Below, piece by piece: positions 49,619 to 58,639 of a stretch of DNA of 64,000 nt (position 1 is the stretch's first letter; each line of letters starts with the position of its first letter). The stretch spans positions 395,216-459,215 of the forward strand of contig JAAUZD010000026.1 in assembly GCA_014804785.1 (NCBI GenBank), in the 5' to 3' direction. The position numbers were made by a program, and so were the translations under genes. Under the pieces are notes generated by a model. The model was given only the letters and a program-made list of their open reading frames with translations. It was not told the origin of the DNA and searched no databases. The stretch comes from Lachnospiraceae bacterium. GTDB lineage: Bacteria > Bacillota > Clostridia > Lachnospirales > Lachnospiraceae.

Positions 49619-51434
49619 GAATCAGCTAAAGAAGAAAGAAAACTGGATGATTGCGGTTGCGGCGATTGTGGTCCTTTGCCTGCTTGTAGGAATACGGTTT
49701 GATTATTTCTATGATTTAAATGATGATGTACTGATGAAGGACATTCTTGCAGGGATCTATACAGGCACGCCGGAGGGGCACAATATACAGATGTTGTGGC
49801 TCGTCAGTGCCTTTATCAGCTTGTTTTACAGGGCGGTAAGGTTTCTTCCTTGGTATGGGATTTTTCTGTGTGTTTGTCATTTTGGAAGCTTTTTCTTGAT
49901 TCTAAAGCGAAGCCTTGATTTTTCCAGAACAGTCGTTGGAAAACTGGCGGTGGCTTTGGCGGAGACGCTGTTATTCGGGGGATTGTTCCTTGAACATCTG
50001 GTGTTTGCTCAGTATACAGTGACCTGCACTTTCCTTGCTGCGGCGGCAGCTTTCTTATTTTATACTACGGATATAGAACTTGCCTGTAAAGCATTCGTCA
50101 AAAAGAATGTGCCGGTGGCTTTGCTTGTTTCGATAGCTTATTTAATCCGTTCAGAGATGCTGCTTTTGGTGCTTCCGATGATCTGCGTGGCAGGAGTGGC
50201 AAAATGGGGAAGTGAGAGCCGGATTTTTACCAAGGAGCATGTCGTCAAATATTTTGCTGTTATCGGAATGATTCTGGCAGGCATTGGAATTGGACAGCTT
50301 ACCCACATGGCTGCTTATGGTTCGGCACAGTGGCGTACTTTTACGGAGTTTTTTGATAACAGGACGGAGTTATATGATTTTCAGGAAATTCCTTCTTATG
50401 CGGAAAATCAGGCATTTTATGAAAGCATTGGGCTGAGCGAGAGTGAAAAGATTCTCCTTGACAACTACAATTTTGGTATGGACGAAGAGATTGACGAGCT
50501 TATGGTCGGTCAAATTGCAGAGTATGCGGGAACGAACAGGAGTGTCCAAAAGCCGTTTTTAGAAAAACTGCCTGAAAAGTTGAAAGACTATGTGTATCGT
50601 TTTACCAGCGGCAAGGGAAGAACGGGAAGTGATTATCCATGGAATGTTATGGTGATACTTGGATATATGGCGGTGTTCCTTACAGCAATTCCCAGAAAAT
50701 ATTCAAAAGAGCGGATTCAGGACGCAGGGCACAGGACTTATGTGAAAAACATTCTGGGGGTATCCTGGAAGCTGATTTTTCTTTTTGCGGTGCGTACCGT
50801 ATTATGGATGTTCATTTTGATGCGGGAGCGTGCGCCGGAGAGAATTACTCATTCCCTGTATTTGATGGAGTTCTGCATCCTGACAGCCATGGTATTTGCG
50901 CAGTATGGCGGCATCTGCTATGTCAGAACGAGAAAGATGATGGGAGCAGTTCTTACTGTGGCGGCTGGTATTATGGCAGTGATGATGCTTCCTGACAGCA
51001 TTGAGACGGTCTCCGAAAGCCAAATCCGTAGGGAAGAGGTGAATGGGCTCTACAGAGAGCTTTACGATCAGCTTTCAAGTGGTGAGAACAAAGAAAATTT
51101 TTATCTGATAGACGTTTACTCTTCGGTTTCTTATTCCGGAGTACCTTATTCGGAAAAAATGTTTGCGGATGTGGACAATTCATTGGACAATTATGATATT
51201 ATGGGAGGGTGGGCATGTAAAAGCCCTCTCCAGAGAAAAAAGTTGGCATGTTTTGAAATCGAAAGTATGGAGCAGGCTTTAAAGGATAGGGAAGATGTAT
51301 ATTTTGTCCGCATGAAGAGCGAGGATATGCAGTGGCTCTTTGATTATTATGAGAATCATGGAACTCCCATAGAGGTAAATTTATTAGATACAATAGCAGA
51401 TGTTTTTGAAATATATGCGGTATCAGCCAGATGA
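49608..51434 (+). CDS. Polytopic membrane protein, unknown function
   Basis: Multiple TM segments; overlaps the aminotransferase stop (coupled). Confidence 0.6.
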   Translation: MDIRNQLKKKENWMIAVAAIVVLCLLVGIRFDYFYDLNDDVLMKDILAGIYTGTPEGHNIQMLWLVSAFISLFYRAVRFLPWYGIFLCVCHFGSFFLILKRSLDFSRTVVGKLAVALAETLLFGGLFLEHLVFAQYTVTCTFLAAAAAFLFYTTDIELACKAFVKKNVPVALLVSIAYLIRSEMLLLVLPMICVAGVAKWGSESRIFTKEHVVKYFAVIGMILAGIGIGQLTHMAAYGSAQWRTFTEFFDNRTELYDFQEIPSYAENQAFYESIGLSESEKILLDNYNFGMDEEIDELMVGQIAEYAGTNRSVQKPFLEKLPEKLKDYVYRFTSGKGRTGSDYPWNVMVILGYMAVFLTAIPRKYSKERIQDAGHRTYVKNILGVSWKLIFLFAVRTVLWMFILMRERAPERITHSLYLMEFCILTAMVFAQYGGICYVRTRKMMGAVLTVAAGIMAVMMLPDSIETVSESQIRREEVNGLYRELYDQLSSGENKENFYLIDVYSSVSYSGVPYSEKMFADVDNSLDNYDIMGGWACKSPLQRKKLACFEIESMEQALKDREDVYFVRMKSEDMQWLFDYYENHGTPIEVNLLDTIADVFEIYAVSAR

Positions 51435-51495
51435 GGGAGACGATTGAAAGGCTCATTCATGCAGCAGTGTAGAGGCGGTGCATAGGGGTATAGAT

Positions 51496-52062
51496 ATGGA
51501 AATAAGAGACAAAGATAAGAAAACGCGTGTTATAAATGGGGCGGATATTGTACTGCGTCTGATGAAGGAAGAAGATACAGACTTGATTATTAAATGGCGC
51601 AACACAGAGTTTGTCCGCCGGAACTTTATCTATCAGGAACTTTTTACCAGACAGGGACATGAAAACTGGGTAAAAACCATGATTGATACCGGAAGGGTGG
51701 TACAGTTCATTATATTAAGAAAAATGGATGACAAACCAGTAGGAAGTGTTTATTTAAGGGATATTGACAGAACTCACAGCAAAGCAGAATATGGTATCTT
51801 TATAGGGGAAAAAGAGGCTCTTGGGAAAGGATACGGCACTCAGGCAGCCCGAATGATGATAGAATATGCTTTCCACGAAGAGGGACTTCATAAATTGATG
51901 CTGCGGGTGCTTGCAGAGAATGTGCGTGCAAGAAGAAGCTATGAAAAGGCAGGATTTGTCAGGGAAGCCCATTTAAAGGATGAGGTTTTTCTGGATGGAC
52001 GTTATCAGGATGTAATTTATATGGCGGTCATAAATGATAAGGGACAGGAGGCTTTTGCGTGA
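51496..52062 (+). CDS. GNAT acetyltransferase (RimJ/RimL type), PseH candidate
   Basis: IVLRLMKEEDTDLIIKWRN; GYGTQAARMMIEYAFHEEGLHKLMLRVLAENVRARRSYEKAGF; ATG at 51496 (MEIRDKDK), ORF track opens at 51478. Confidence 0.85.
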   Translation: MEIRDKDKKTRVINGADIVLRLMKEEDTDLIIKWRNTEFVRRNFIYQELFTRQGHENWVKTMIDTGRVVQFIILRKMDDKPVGSVYLRDIDRTHSKAEYGIFIGEKEALGKGYGTQAARMMIEYAFHEEGLHKLMLRVLAENVRARRSYEKAGFVREAHLKDEVFLDGRYQDVIYMAVINDKGQEAFA

Positions 52063-53018
52063 AAAAACTGGTCAGCTTCGTGATTCCCTGTTACCGTTCC
52101 GAGGCAACATTGCCCGGTGTGGTGAAGGAAATCCGGGAAACAATGGAAAAACTGGATAATTATGCATATGAGGTAGTGCTGGTGAATGATTGTTCTCCCG
52201 ACAATACTTTTAAATGTATCAGAAAATTGTGTCAGGAAAATGATGAGATCACAGGCATTGATTTGGCAAAGAATTTTGGTCAGCACAATGCGCTGATGGC
52301 AGGATTTCACTATATTAAAGGGGACATTATCGTCTGTCTGGATGATGACGGACAAACACCTGCAAATGAGGTGGACAAGCTGCTTCGGGGAATTGAGGAA
52401 GGGGCGGATGTGGTATATGCAAAATACAATCACAAGCACCATTCTGGCTTTCGCAACTGGGGAAGCCGTGTTAATGAATTGATGACACGTGTTATGCTTG
52501 GAAAACCCAAGCATTTGTATCTTTCCAGCTATTTTGCAGCGCGGCGATTTGTAGTGAATGAAATGATTCGTTATGAATATGCCTATCCCTATGTGATTGG
52601 GCTGGTTCTGCGCGCCACAAAGAATATTATAAATGTGGAGGTGGAACACCGGGACAGGCAGGCAGGAACTTCAGGTTATACTTTGGGGAAACTGCTGAAC
52701 CTGTGGTTCAACGGTTTCACGGCTTTTAGTGTAAAGCCCTTGAGGATTGCCACTGTAAGCGGTGCGGTCTGTGCTTTTGTAGGGTTCTTATATGGAATTT
52801 ATACAATAATTAAGAAGATCTTTATCAATCCTCCCGGTCTGGTGACGGGTTTCAGCGGCTTAATGTCTGTGCTGGTATTTATGGGGGGGATGTTGATGCT
52901 CATGATGGGGCTGGTAGGTGAATATATGGGGAGAATGTATATTTCCATGAACAATTCTCCGCAGTTCGTGATACGGGAGATGACGGGGGAGAGAAAAAAA
53001 GAGGATGAAGGGAAATGA
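52059..53018 (+). CDS. GT2 family bactoprenol glycosyltransferase (GtrB/ArnC-like)
   Basis: SFVIPCYRSEATLPGVVKEI; DLAKNFGQHNALMAGFHYIKGDIIVCLDDDGQTP; two C-terminal TMs. Confidence 0.93.
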   Translation: MKKLVSFVIPCYRSEATLPGVVKEIRETMEKLDNYAYEVVLVNDCSPDNTFKCIRKLCQENDEITGIDLAKNFGQHNALMAGFHYIKGDIIVCLDDDGQTPANEVDKLLRGIEEGADVVYAKYNHKHHSGFRNWGSRVNELMTRVMLGKPKHLYLSSYFAARRFVVNEMIRYEYAYPYVIGLVLRATKNIINVEVEHRDRQAGTSGYTLGKLLNLWFNGFTAFSVKPLRIATVSGAVCAFVGFLYGIYTIIKKIFINPPGLVTGFSGLMSVLVFMGGMLMLMMGLVGEYMGRMYISMNNSPQFVIREMTGERKKEDEGK

Positions 53019-54837
53019 GAATGCTCTAACTGCATATTTGAAATCATCAGGTCCTGTGCGGATAATGGCATCGGCGTTGTTATCCTTTGCATCAGCATAC
53101 GCATTTCCATGGATGCTTTCTTTGAGCGGCGACGGATTGGAATATACCAACAGCATTGTTTCGGTATTTTTGTTTCTGACGCTTTTCTGTTTTGTAAACC
53201 GGATTTTCAGGACAGGATTTGAAGGAAAACGCTCCAGATGGAGAGTTCCCCTTCTGTTTGGGGCAGCTTTCAGCGTCTGCATGGTCTTCGGCGCACAGCT
53301 GGATCTGGAAGAAAGGATTCCCTTTAAGCAGGGAGGAATGTGGGTCAGGATCCTAATCCTGGCTGTTTTATTTACGCTGTTTTGCCGGTATTTCTGGGAC
53401 AGGCTGTTGGAGTGGAAGCTTGGCAAAGGGCAGCGAAAGATTCATAGGGTGAATGAGAAGGAAGAAACGGTGAATCAAAGGAGCCGCCGCAGCTTCTGGA
53501 TTACCGCCGGGGTGATATTGCTGTTATACCTTCCTGCTTTTCTGGCGGTTTATCCGGGATTTTTCGTATATGATGCCCAGGATGAATACTTACAGGTAGT
53601 GACCCGGAACTTTTCCACACATCACCCGCTTTTGCATGTGCTCTTTTTGGGAGGCGTCATACAGGCGGTCTATAAACTGACAGGTTCCTATAATCTGGGA
53701 ATCGGCTGTTATACAGCGATACAGATGACTGTGATGGCTGGAATTTTTGCCTTGTTTATAGAAAAAATGAGGGTAAGAGGAATGGCAAGGTGGTGCAGGA
53801 TTCTTCTTACTTTGTATTTTGGGCTCTGCCCTGTACTTGTCATGTTTTCTCTATGTTCGGCAAAAGATGGACTTTTTACGGGAATGCTGCTTATGATGGT
53901 AGTTTTTTTGCAGGAATTATGCGCAGATCCCGAAGAATTTTTCAAAAAAAGGGCCAGCGTCCTTCTATTTGCAGTGTCCTCCTTAGGGATGATGCTGTTA
54001 AGGCATAATGGATTCTATGCTTTTCTTGTCTTTACACTGGTCATGATTCTTTATTTGAAAGGTTTTCGGAGCAAAATAGTTGTCTGTTTTGCAGGGATCA
54101 TCGCCGCATATATGGTAATCAATGCCGGGCTTGCCGCGTTGCTTCATGCGGATGATTCGGAGAATCAGGAAATGCTCACCGTGCCTATTTCCCAGATGGC
54201 AAGGGTGTATGCGGACGAGAAGGAAACCTTGCCTTCGGAAGATAAGGAAATTCTATATCGTTATCTTCCCGAGGAAGCCCTTGCAAGATACACGCCGAAA
54301 GTATCTGACGGCGTAAAAATCAGCTTTAACAACGAAGCTTTTTCCGCAGATGCGTCTGGGTTTTTCAGGCTATGGGCAAAATGGGGAGCAAATCATCCTT
54401 TCACATACTTAAATGCATGGTTCATGACCTCTTACGGTTTCTGGTATCCCGATACGGTAATTGACGTATACCGGGGGAATGCTGTGTTTACCTTTACCTA
54501 TGAGGATAGTTCTTACTTTGGTTACGAGGTGGAACAGCCGGGTGTGAGGGAGAGCAAAATCCCATGGCTTGACGAGTGCTACCGGAGAATGTCGCTGGAG
54601 ATCACCCAGCAGAAGATCCCGGTCTTGTCAATGTTGTTCTCACCGGGATTCCTGTTCTGGGTAACGGCATTTGGGATAGGTTTTTTGTGCTATTGCAAAT
54701 GCTGGAGAAAAGTGATGCCTTTTGTGCTGCCGGGACTGGTGTGGCTGACGGTGATCTTGGGACCCACTTATCTGGTGAGATATGTGGTGTTCCTGTGGGT
54801 GTTATTTCCATTGATTCTATGGGAAGTTGTGGATTAG
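53005..54837 (+). CDS. Polytopic membrane protein, DUF6020-like
   Basis: Multi-TM; YPGFFVYDAQDEYLQVVTRNFSTHHPLLHVLFLGG. Confidence 0.65.
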   Translation: MKGNENALTAYLKSSGPVRIMASALLSFASAYAFPWMLSLSGDGLEYTNSIVSVFLFLTLFCFVNRIFRTGFEGKRSRWRVPLLFGAAFSVCMVFGAQLDLEERIPFKQGGMWVRILILAVLFTLFCRYFWDRLLEWKLGKGQRKIHRVNEKEETVNQRSRRSFWITAGVILLLYLPAFLAVYPGFFVYDAQDEYLQVVTRNFSTHHPLLHVLFLGGVIQAVYKLTGSYNLGIGCYTAIQMTVMAGIFALFIEKMRVRGMARWCRILLTLYFGLCPVLVMFSLCSAKDGLFTGMLLMMVVFLQELCADPEEFFKKRASVLLFAVSSLGMMLLRHNGFYAFLVFTLVMILYLKGFRSKIVVCFAGIIAAYMVINAGLAALLHADDSENQEMLTVPISQMARVYADEKETLPSEDKEILYRYLPEEALARYTPKVSDGVKISFNNEAFSADASGFFRLWAKWGANHPFTYLNAWFMTSYGFWYPDTVIDVYRGNAVFTFTYEDSSYFGYEVEQPGVRESKIPWLDECYRRMSLEITQQKIPVLSMLFSPGFLFWVTAFGIGFLCYCKCWRKVMPFVLPGLVWLTVILGPTYLVRYVVFLWVLFPLILWEVVD

Positions 54838-54857
54838 ATGGGAGACATGATATAGGG

Positions 54858-56639
54858 ATGAAAAATTTCTTATGTAAAAAAATTTCATTGTGGATGCTGA
54901 TGATTACTGTTTTAGCGGAAGCTTCGCTTGCTGTGGTCGTTGCGTGGCAGTTTACGGGTAGAGAAAGCGCTGTGCAGGATGGTAGTGGTGCGATAGTGTC
55001 TGATGCGGTATCAGAGAAGGCAGCAGGTGGGCGTAGCACGGATAAAATTATGATTTTGTATACGAATGATATTCACTGCAGCATAGAAGCTGGAGAAAAT
55101 GCATTTGGGCTTTCCCAGCTGAAAGAGCTAAAGGGCTGGATGAAGAATGTCAGTGAATATGTGACTCTGGTGGATTGTGGGGACGCCGTTCAAGGAGAGG
55201 TAATCGGAACTCTTTCAGAGGGTGAATACATGGTGGAACTCATGAATGAGGCAGGCTATGACATCTGTACTTTTGGCAATCATGAGTTTGATTATGGCAT
55301 GGAGCAGGGACTTCGGATTGCAGAACAGCTTTCTGATGCGCAGTATGTATCCTGCAACTTTGTGGATCTTGTGTCGGGGAAGACGGTTGTATCTCCCTAT
55401 GTTTTGGTGGACTATGACGGCATATCGGTGGCTTATGTGGGAATCTGTACACCGGAGACCATTACAGCCTCTGCCCCCGGCAGCTTTATGGACGAAAACG
55501 GTAATTTTATTTACGGGTTTCGCCAGGGGAAGGACGGAACAGAGCTCTACGATGCTGTGCAGTCTGCTGTAAATGATGCAAGGGCTGAGGGCGCAGATTA
55601 TGTCATTGCAGTGGCACATTTAGGAATCAGTGAGAAGGCAGAGCCTTATCGTTCCACGGACGTGATTGCTCATACAACGGGAATTGATGTAATGCTTGAC
55701 GGGCATTCCCATTCTGTGATACAGAGTGATGCGGTTAAAAATAAAGAGGGCGCCGAGGTGCTTTTAAGTTCGACTGGGAGCCGCCTTGCAAATGTGGGGT
55801 GTCTTGTGATCGATACAAAGGGGACGGAAGAACTTTTGGACGACTCCATTACTACCTCTTTAGTTTCTGCTGAATCAAGACAGAGCATGGATATGTCGAT
55901 TGAACAGATCATGTCAGAATATGGAGAGTTGCTTGATACGGTAGCAGCACATGCAGAGGTGGAACTATCTACTCTGAGTGAAAATGGAAACCGTATGGTG
56001 AGATGCAGGGAGACGAATATTGGCGATTTTTGTGCGGATGCTTACAGGGCAGTTTCCGGCGCGGATGTTGCAGTGATTAACGGAGGAGGCATTCGTTCTG
56101 ATATTCCGGCAGGCGATATCACTTATAATAATTTCCTTAGCGTTAATCCGTTTGGAAATACAGTGTGTGTGGTGGAAAGCTCCGGACAGGAAATTTTAGA
56201 TATGCTGGAAATGGCATATGCATATGTGGAAGCAGAATATGAAAATGCAGATGGTCCGGTGGGAGAATCGGCAGGGTTTATGCAGGTTTCAGGCTTGAAA
56301 CTAGTGATTGATACTAATATTACGTCCACAGTTCTTTTGGATGAAAATGGGATGTTCAAATCCGTTTCTGGTGAACGGCGTGTTGGTGAGGTGCAGGTTT
56401 TGAATAAATTGACGGGGAAATATGAAGAGATTGATCCGGAAAAGATTTATACACTGGCATCTAATAATTATATCCTTCACAGCGGCGGTGATGGCTTTGG
56501 TATGTTTATGGATAATAAATTTGTTCTGGATGAGTTCATCCTAGACAACCAGGCATTGATTGATTATGCGGAAAATGGAATGGGTGGTTCCGTTGGCATT
56601 GAATATCAAAGAGCACAGGGAAGAATAGAAATAAGGTAA
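54858..56639 (+). CDS. Secreted 5'-nucleotidase / 2',3'-cyclic phosphodiesterase (UshA family)
   Basis: ILYTNDIHCSIE; TFGNHEFDYG; DGHSHS; NGGGIRSDIPAGDITYNNFLSVNPFGN; N-terminal signal anchor; start chosen at 54858 (ORF track opens at 54576). Confidence 0.92.
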   Translation: MKNFLCKKISLWMLMITVLAEASLAVVVAWQFTGRESAVQDGSGAIVSDAVSEKAAGGRSTDKIMILYTNDIHCSIEAGENAFGLSQLKELKGWMKNVSEYVTLVDCGDAVQGEVIGTLSEGEYMVELMNEAGYDICTFGNHEFDYGMEQGLRIAEQLSDAQYVSCNFVDLVSGKTVVSPYVLVDYDGISVAYVGICTPETITASAPGSFMDENGNFIYGFRQGKDGTELYDAVQSAVNDARAEGADYVIAVAHLGISEKAEPYRSTDVIAHTTGIDVMLDGHSHSVIQSDAVKNKEGAEVLLSSTGSRLANVGCLVIDTKGTEELLDDSITTSLVSAESRQSMDMSIEQIMSEYGELLDTVAAHAEVELSTLSENGNRMVRCRETNIGDFCADAYRAVSGADVAVINGGGIRSDIPAGDITYNNFLSVNPFGNTVCVVESSGQEILDMLEMAYAYVEAEYENADGPVGESAGFMQVSGLKLVIDTNITSTVLLDENGMFKSVSGERRVGEVQVLNKLTGKYEEIDPEKIYTLASNNYILHSGGDGFGMFMDNKFVLDEFILDNQALIDYAENGMGGSVGIEYQRAQGRIEIR

Positions 56640-56649
56640 ATGTGCATCT

Positions 56650-56684
56650 AAAAAGCCCGCAAGCAGCAAAACCACTTGCGGGCT
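56650..56684 (-). terminator. Terminator of the tRNA-Ser gene
   Basis: Minus strand: agcccgcaag-tggttttgctg-cttgcgggctttttaga. Confidence 0.8.
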
Positions 56685-56692
56685 GAATTTTC

Positions 56693-56783
56693 TGGCGGAG
56701 AGTGTGGGATTCGAACCCACGTGCCCAGTAAAGGACAACTGCATTTCGAGTGCAGCTCGTTATGACCGCTTCGATAACTCTCC
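56693..56783 (-). tRNA. tRNA-Ser(CGA)
   Basis: Minus strand: GGAGAGTTATCGAAGCGGTCATAACGAGCTGCACTCGAAATGCAG...GTGGGTTCGAATCCCACACTCTCCGCCA; anticodon loop CTCGAAA; long variable arm; encoded CCA. Confidence 0.95.
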
Positions 56784-56984
56784 GTGTCATATCTGCAACC
56801 ACTATCAAAAGTGTTACATTCGTTGTTATTATACTGGTTTCAAAATTTTTAGTCAATCATTTCATGACTGATTTTAGGTGATTGGTGAAAATTTAATAAA
56901 TTGTTTTTGCGAATGCTCCGATAGAATTTTTGAAAAGGCTGATTTGTTCTGCCATATACTTGAAAATGAAAGAAGGGTGAAAAT

Positions 56985-57287
56985 ATGCTGATAGGAAATA
57001 TGACAGAGTTTAGGGAGCAACAGTTAGGGAAAGTGGAAAAGAGAAAAAAAGAAGACGAACGGATCAGAAAGGGTGTTTACCAGATGCATGCAATGATTGA
57101 AGCCCAGAGTACGGAAACCTTCTTTAAAGAGTGTGACAAGACAGAAAAGCAGAATGATACAGAAAAGGCGGAAAGCGAAAAAGCGGACGCAAAGAGAGAA
57201 GGAAGAAAGACAGACGTAAAGACAGAAATAGAAAAAATGCTGTCGGTAGGAAGCAAATTTCTAAATTTAAACACTCAGACAGTGTAA
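56985..57287 (+). CDS. Lys/Glu-rich hypothetical protein
   Basis: Intact ORF with RBS-like gaaagaagggtg, followed by a strong terminator. Confidence 0.55.
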   Translation: MLIGNMTEFREQQLGKVEKRKKEDERIRKGVYQMHAMIEAQSTETFFKECDKTEKQNDTEKAESEKADAKREGRKTDVKTEIEKMLSVGSKFLNLNTQTV

Positions 57288-57303
57288 GATCCTTTTTAAG
57301 GTT

Positions 57304-57345
57304 AAAAACCCCTGGGACTGCAGATATGCAGTTTTAGGGGTTTTT
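57304..57345 (+). terminator. Rho-independent terminator
   Basis: aaaaacccctgggactgcagatatgcagttttaggggttttt. Confidence 0.88.
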
Positions 57346-57527
57346 GTTCGATAAGCCGACTCACGGGTACATCGGAATTTGATAAAAAATGCGTTTGCTC
57401 AAGCCCATCACGCGATAAAAAGGTAAATTAGGCAGGCAAAAAGGTTGTTAAGAAGCCCTAAATTATGTATAATAATGAGTGCATAAACTATAAATATGTT
57501 TACATTAGGACAAGGAGGATGGGTTAA

Positions 57528-58601
57528 GTGAAGAGAATTGGTATGTTAACAAGCGGCGGCGATTGCCAGGCATTGAATGCTGCCATGAGAGGTGTAGTAA
57601 AGTGTCTTGTAAACAGTAAAGAGCAGGTTGAGATTTACGGTTTCATTGATGGCTATAGAGGACTCATCTATGGAAACTTCCGGATGCTCGAGGGACGAGA
57701 TTTTTCTGGTATACTTACAAAAGGCGGAACGATTCTGGGAAGTTCGCGTACTCCTTTTAAAACGATTAAGGATCCTGATGAAAATGGTCTGGATAAAATT
57801 GACGCAATGAAACAGAACTATTATAAACTGCGTCTGGACTGTATGGTTATCTTAGGAGGCAACGGTACACATAAGACAGCAAATCTTTTAAGGGAGGAAG
57901 GGCTGAATGTAATTACGCTTCCCAAGACGATTGATAATGATTTATGGGGAACAGATATGACCTTCGGCTTCCAGAGCGCAGTAAATATTGCAACTGATGC
58001 TATCGATTGCATCCACACCACTGCTGCATCCCACGGAAGAGTATTTATTGTGGAAGTAATGGGGCACAAAGTTGGATGGCTTACCCTGAATGCAGGTATG
58101 GCAGGCGGAGCAGACATCATCCTGATACCTGAGATTCCCTATGATATCAAGAAAGTAGTAAATAAAATCAAACAGCGTAATGAAAACGGAAGCAAATTTA
58201 CGATTCTGGCGGTAGCAGAAGGTGCGATTTCCAAGGAAGATGCTAAATTATCCAAAAAAGAATATAAAGAAAAGATGAAAAACTATAAATTCCCATCTGT
58301 TTCTTATGAACTGGCACAGCAGATTCAGGATATGACAGGACATGAAGTGAGAGTGACCGTACCCGGTCATACCCAGAGAGGCGGAAGCCCCTGTCCTTAT
58401 GACCGTGTCTTCGCAAGCCGTTTGGGAGCAGAAGCAGGTGAGCTTATTTTGAAAGGCGAGTATGGATTCATGGTTGGATATAAGAACCGAGAAGTTGTAA
58501 AAGTACCCCTTGAAGAGGTTGCCGGAAAGCTTAAAATGATTTCACCGGATGCATCTATCGTGAAAGAAGCGAAGCTTATGGGAATCAGCTTTGGCGATTA
58601 A
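57528..58601 (+). CDS. 6-phosphofructokinase
   Basis: GMLTSGGDCQALNAAMRG; ILGGNGTHKTA; PKTIDNDLWGTDMTFGF; VPGHTQRGGSPCPYDR. Confidence 0.95.
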   Translation: MKRIGMLTSGGDCQALNAAMRGVVKCLVNSKEQVEIYGFIDGYRGLIYGNFRMLEGRDFSGILTKGGTILGSSRTPFKTIKDPDENGLDKIDAMKQNYYKLRLDCMVILGGNGTHKTANLLREEGLNVITLPKTIDNDLWGTDMTFGFQSAVNIATDAIDCIHTTAASHGRVFIVEVMGHKVGWLTLNAGMAGGADIILIPEIPYDIKKVVNKIKQRNENGSKFTILAVAEGAISKEDAKLSKKEYKEKMKNYKFPSVSYELAQQIQDMTGHEVRVTVPGHTQRGGSPCPYDRVFASRLGAEAGELILKGEYGFMVGYKNREVVKVPLEEVAGKLKMISPDASIVKEAKLMGISFGD

Positions 58602-58639
58602 ACTGGTGCCTTCGGGCACCATGGAAGGAAAGAGAAGGT

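Noticed and set aside
58603-58622. GGTGCC-TTCG-GGCACC hairpin between pfk and dnaX
   Set aside because: Stable tetraloop hairpin but no T-tract; could be attenuation or RNA stabilisation, insufficient evidence for a terminator call.
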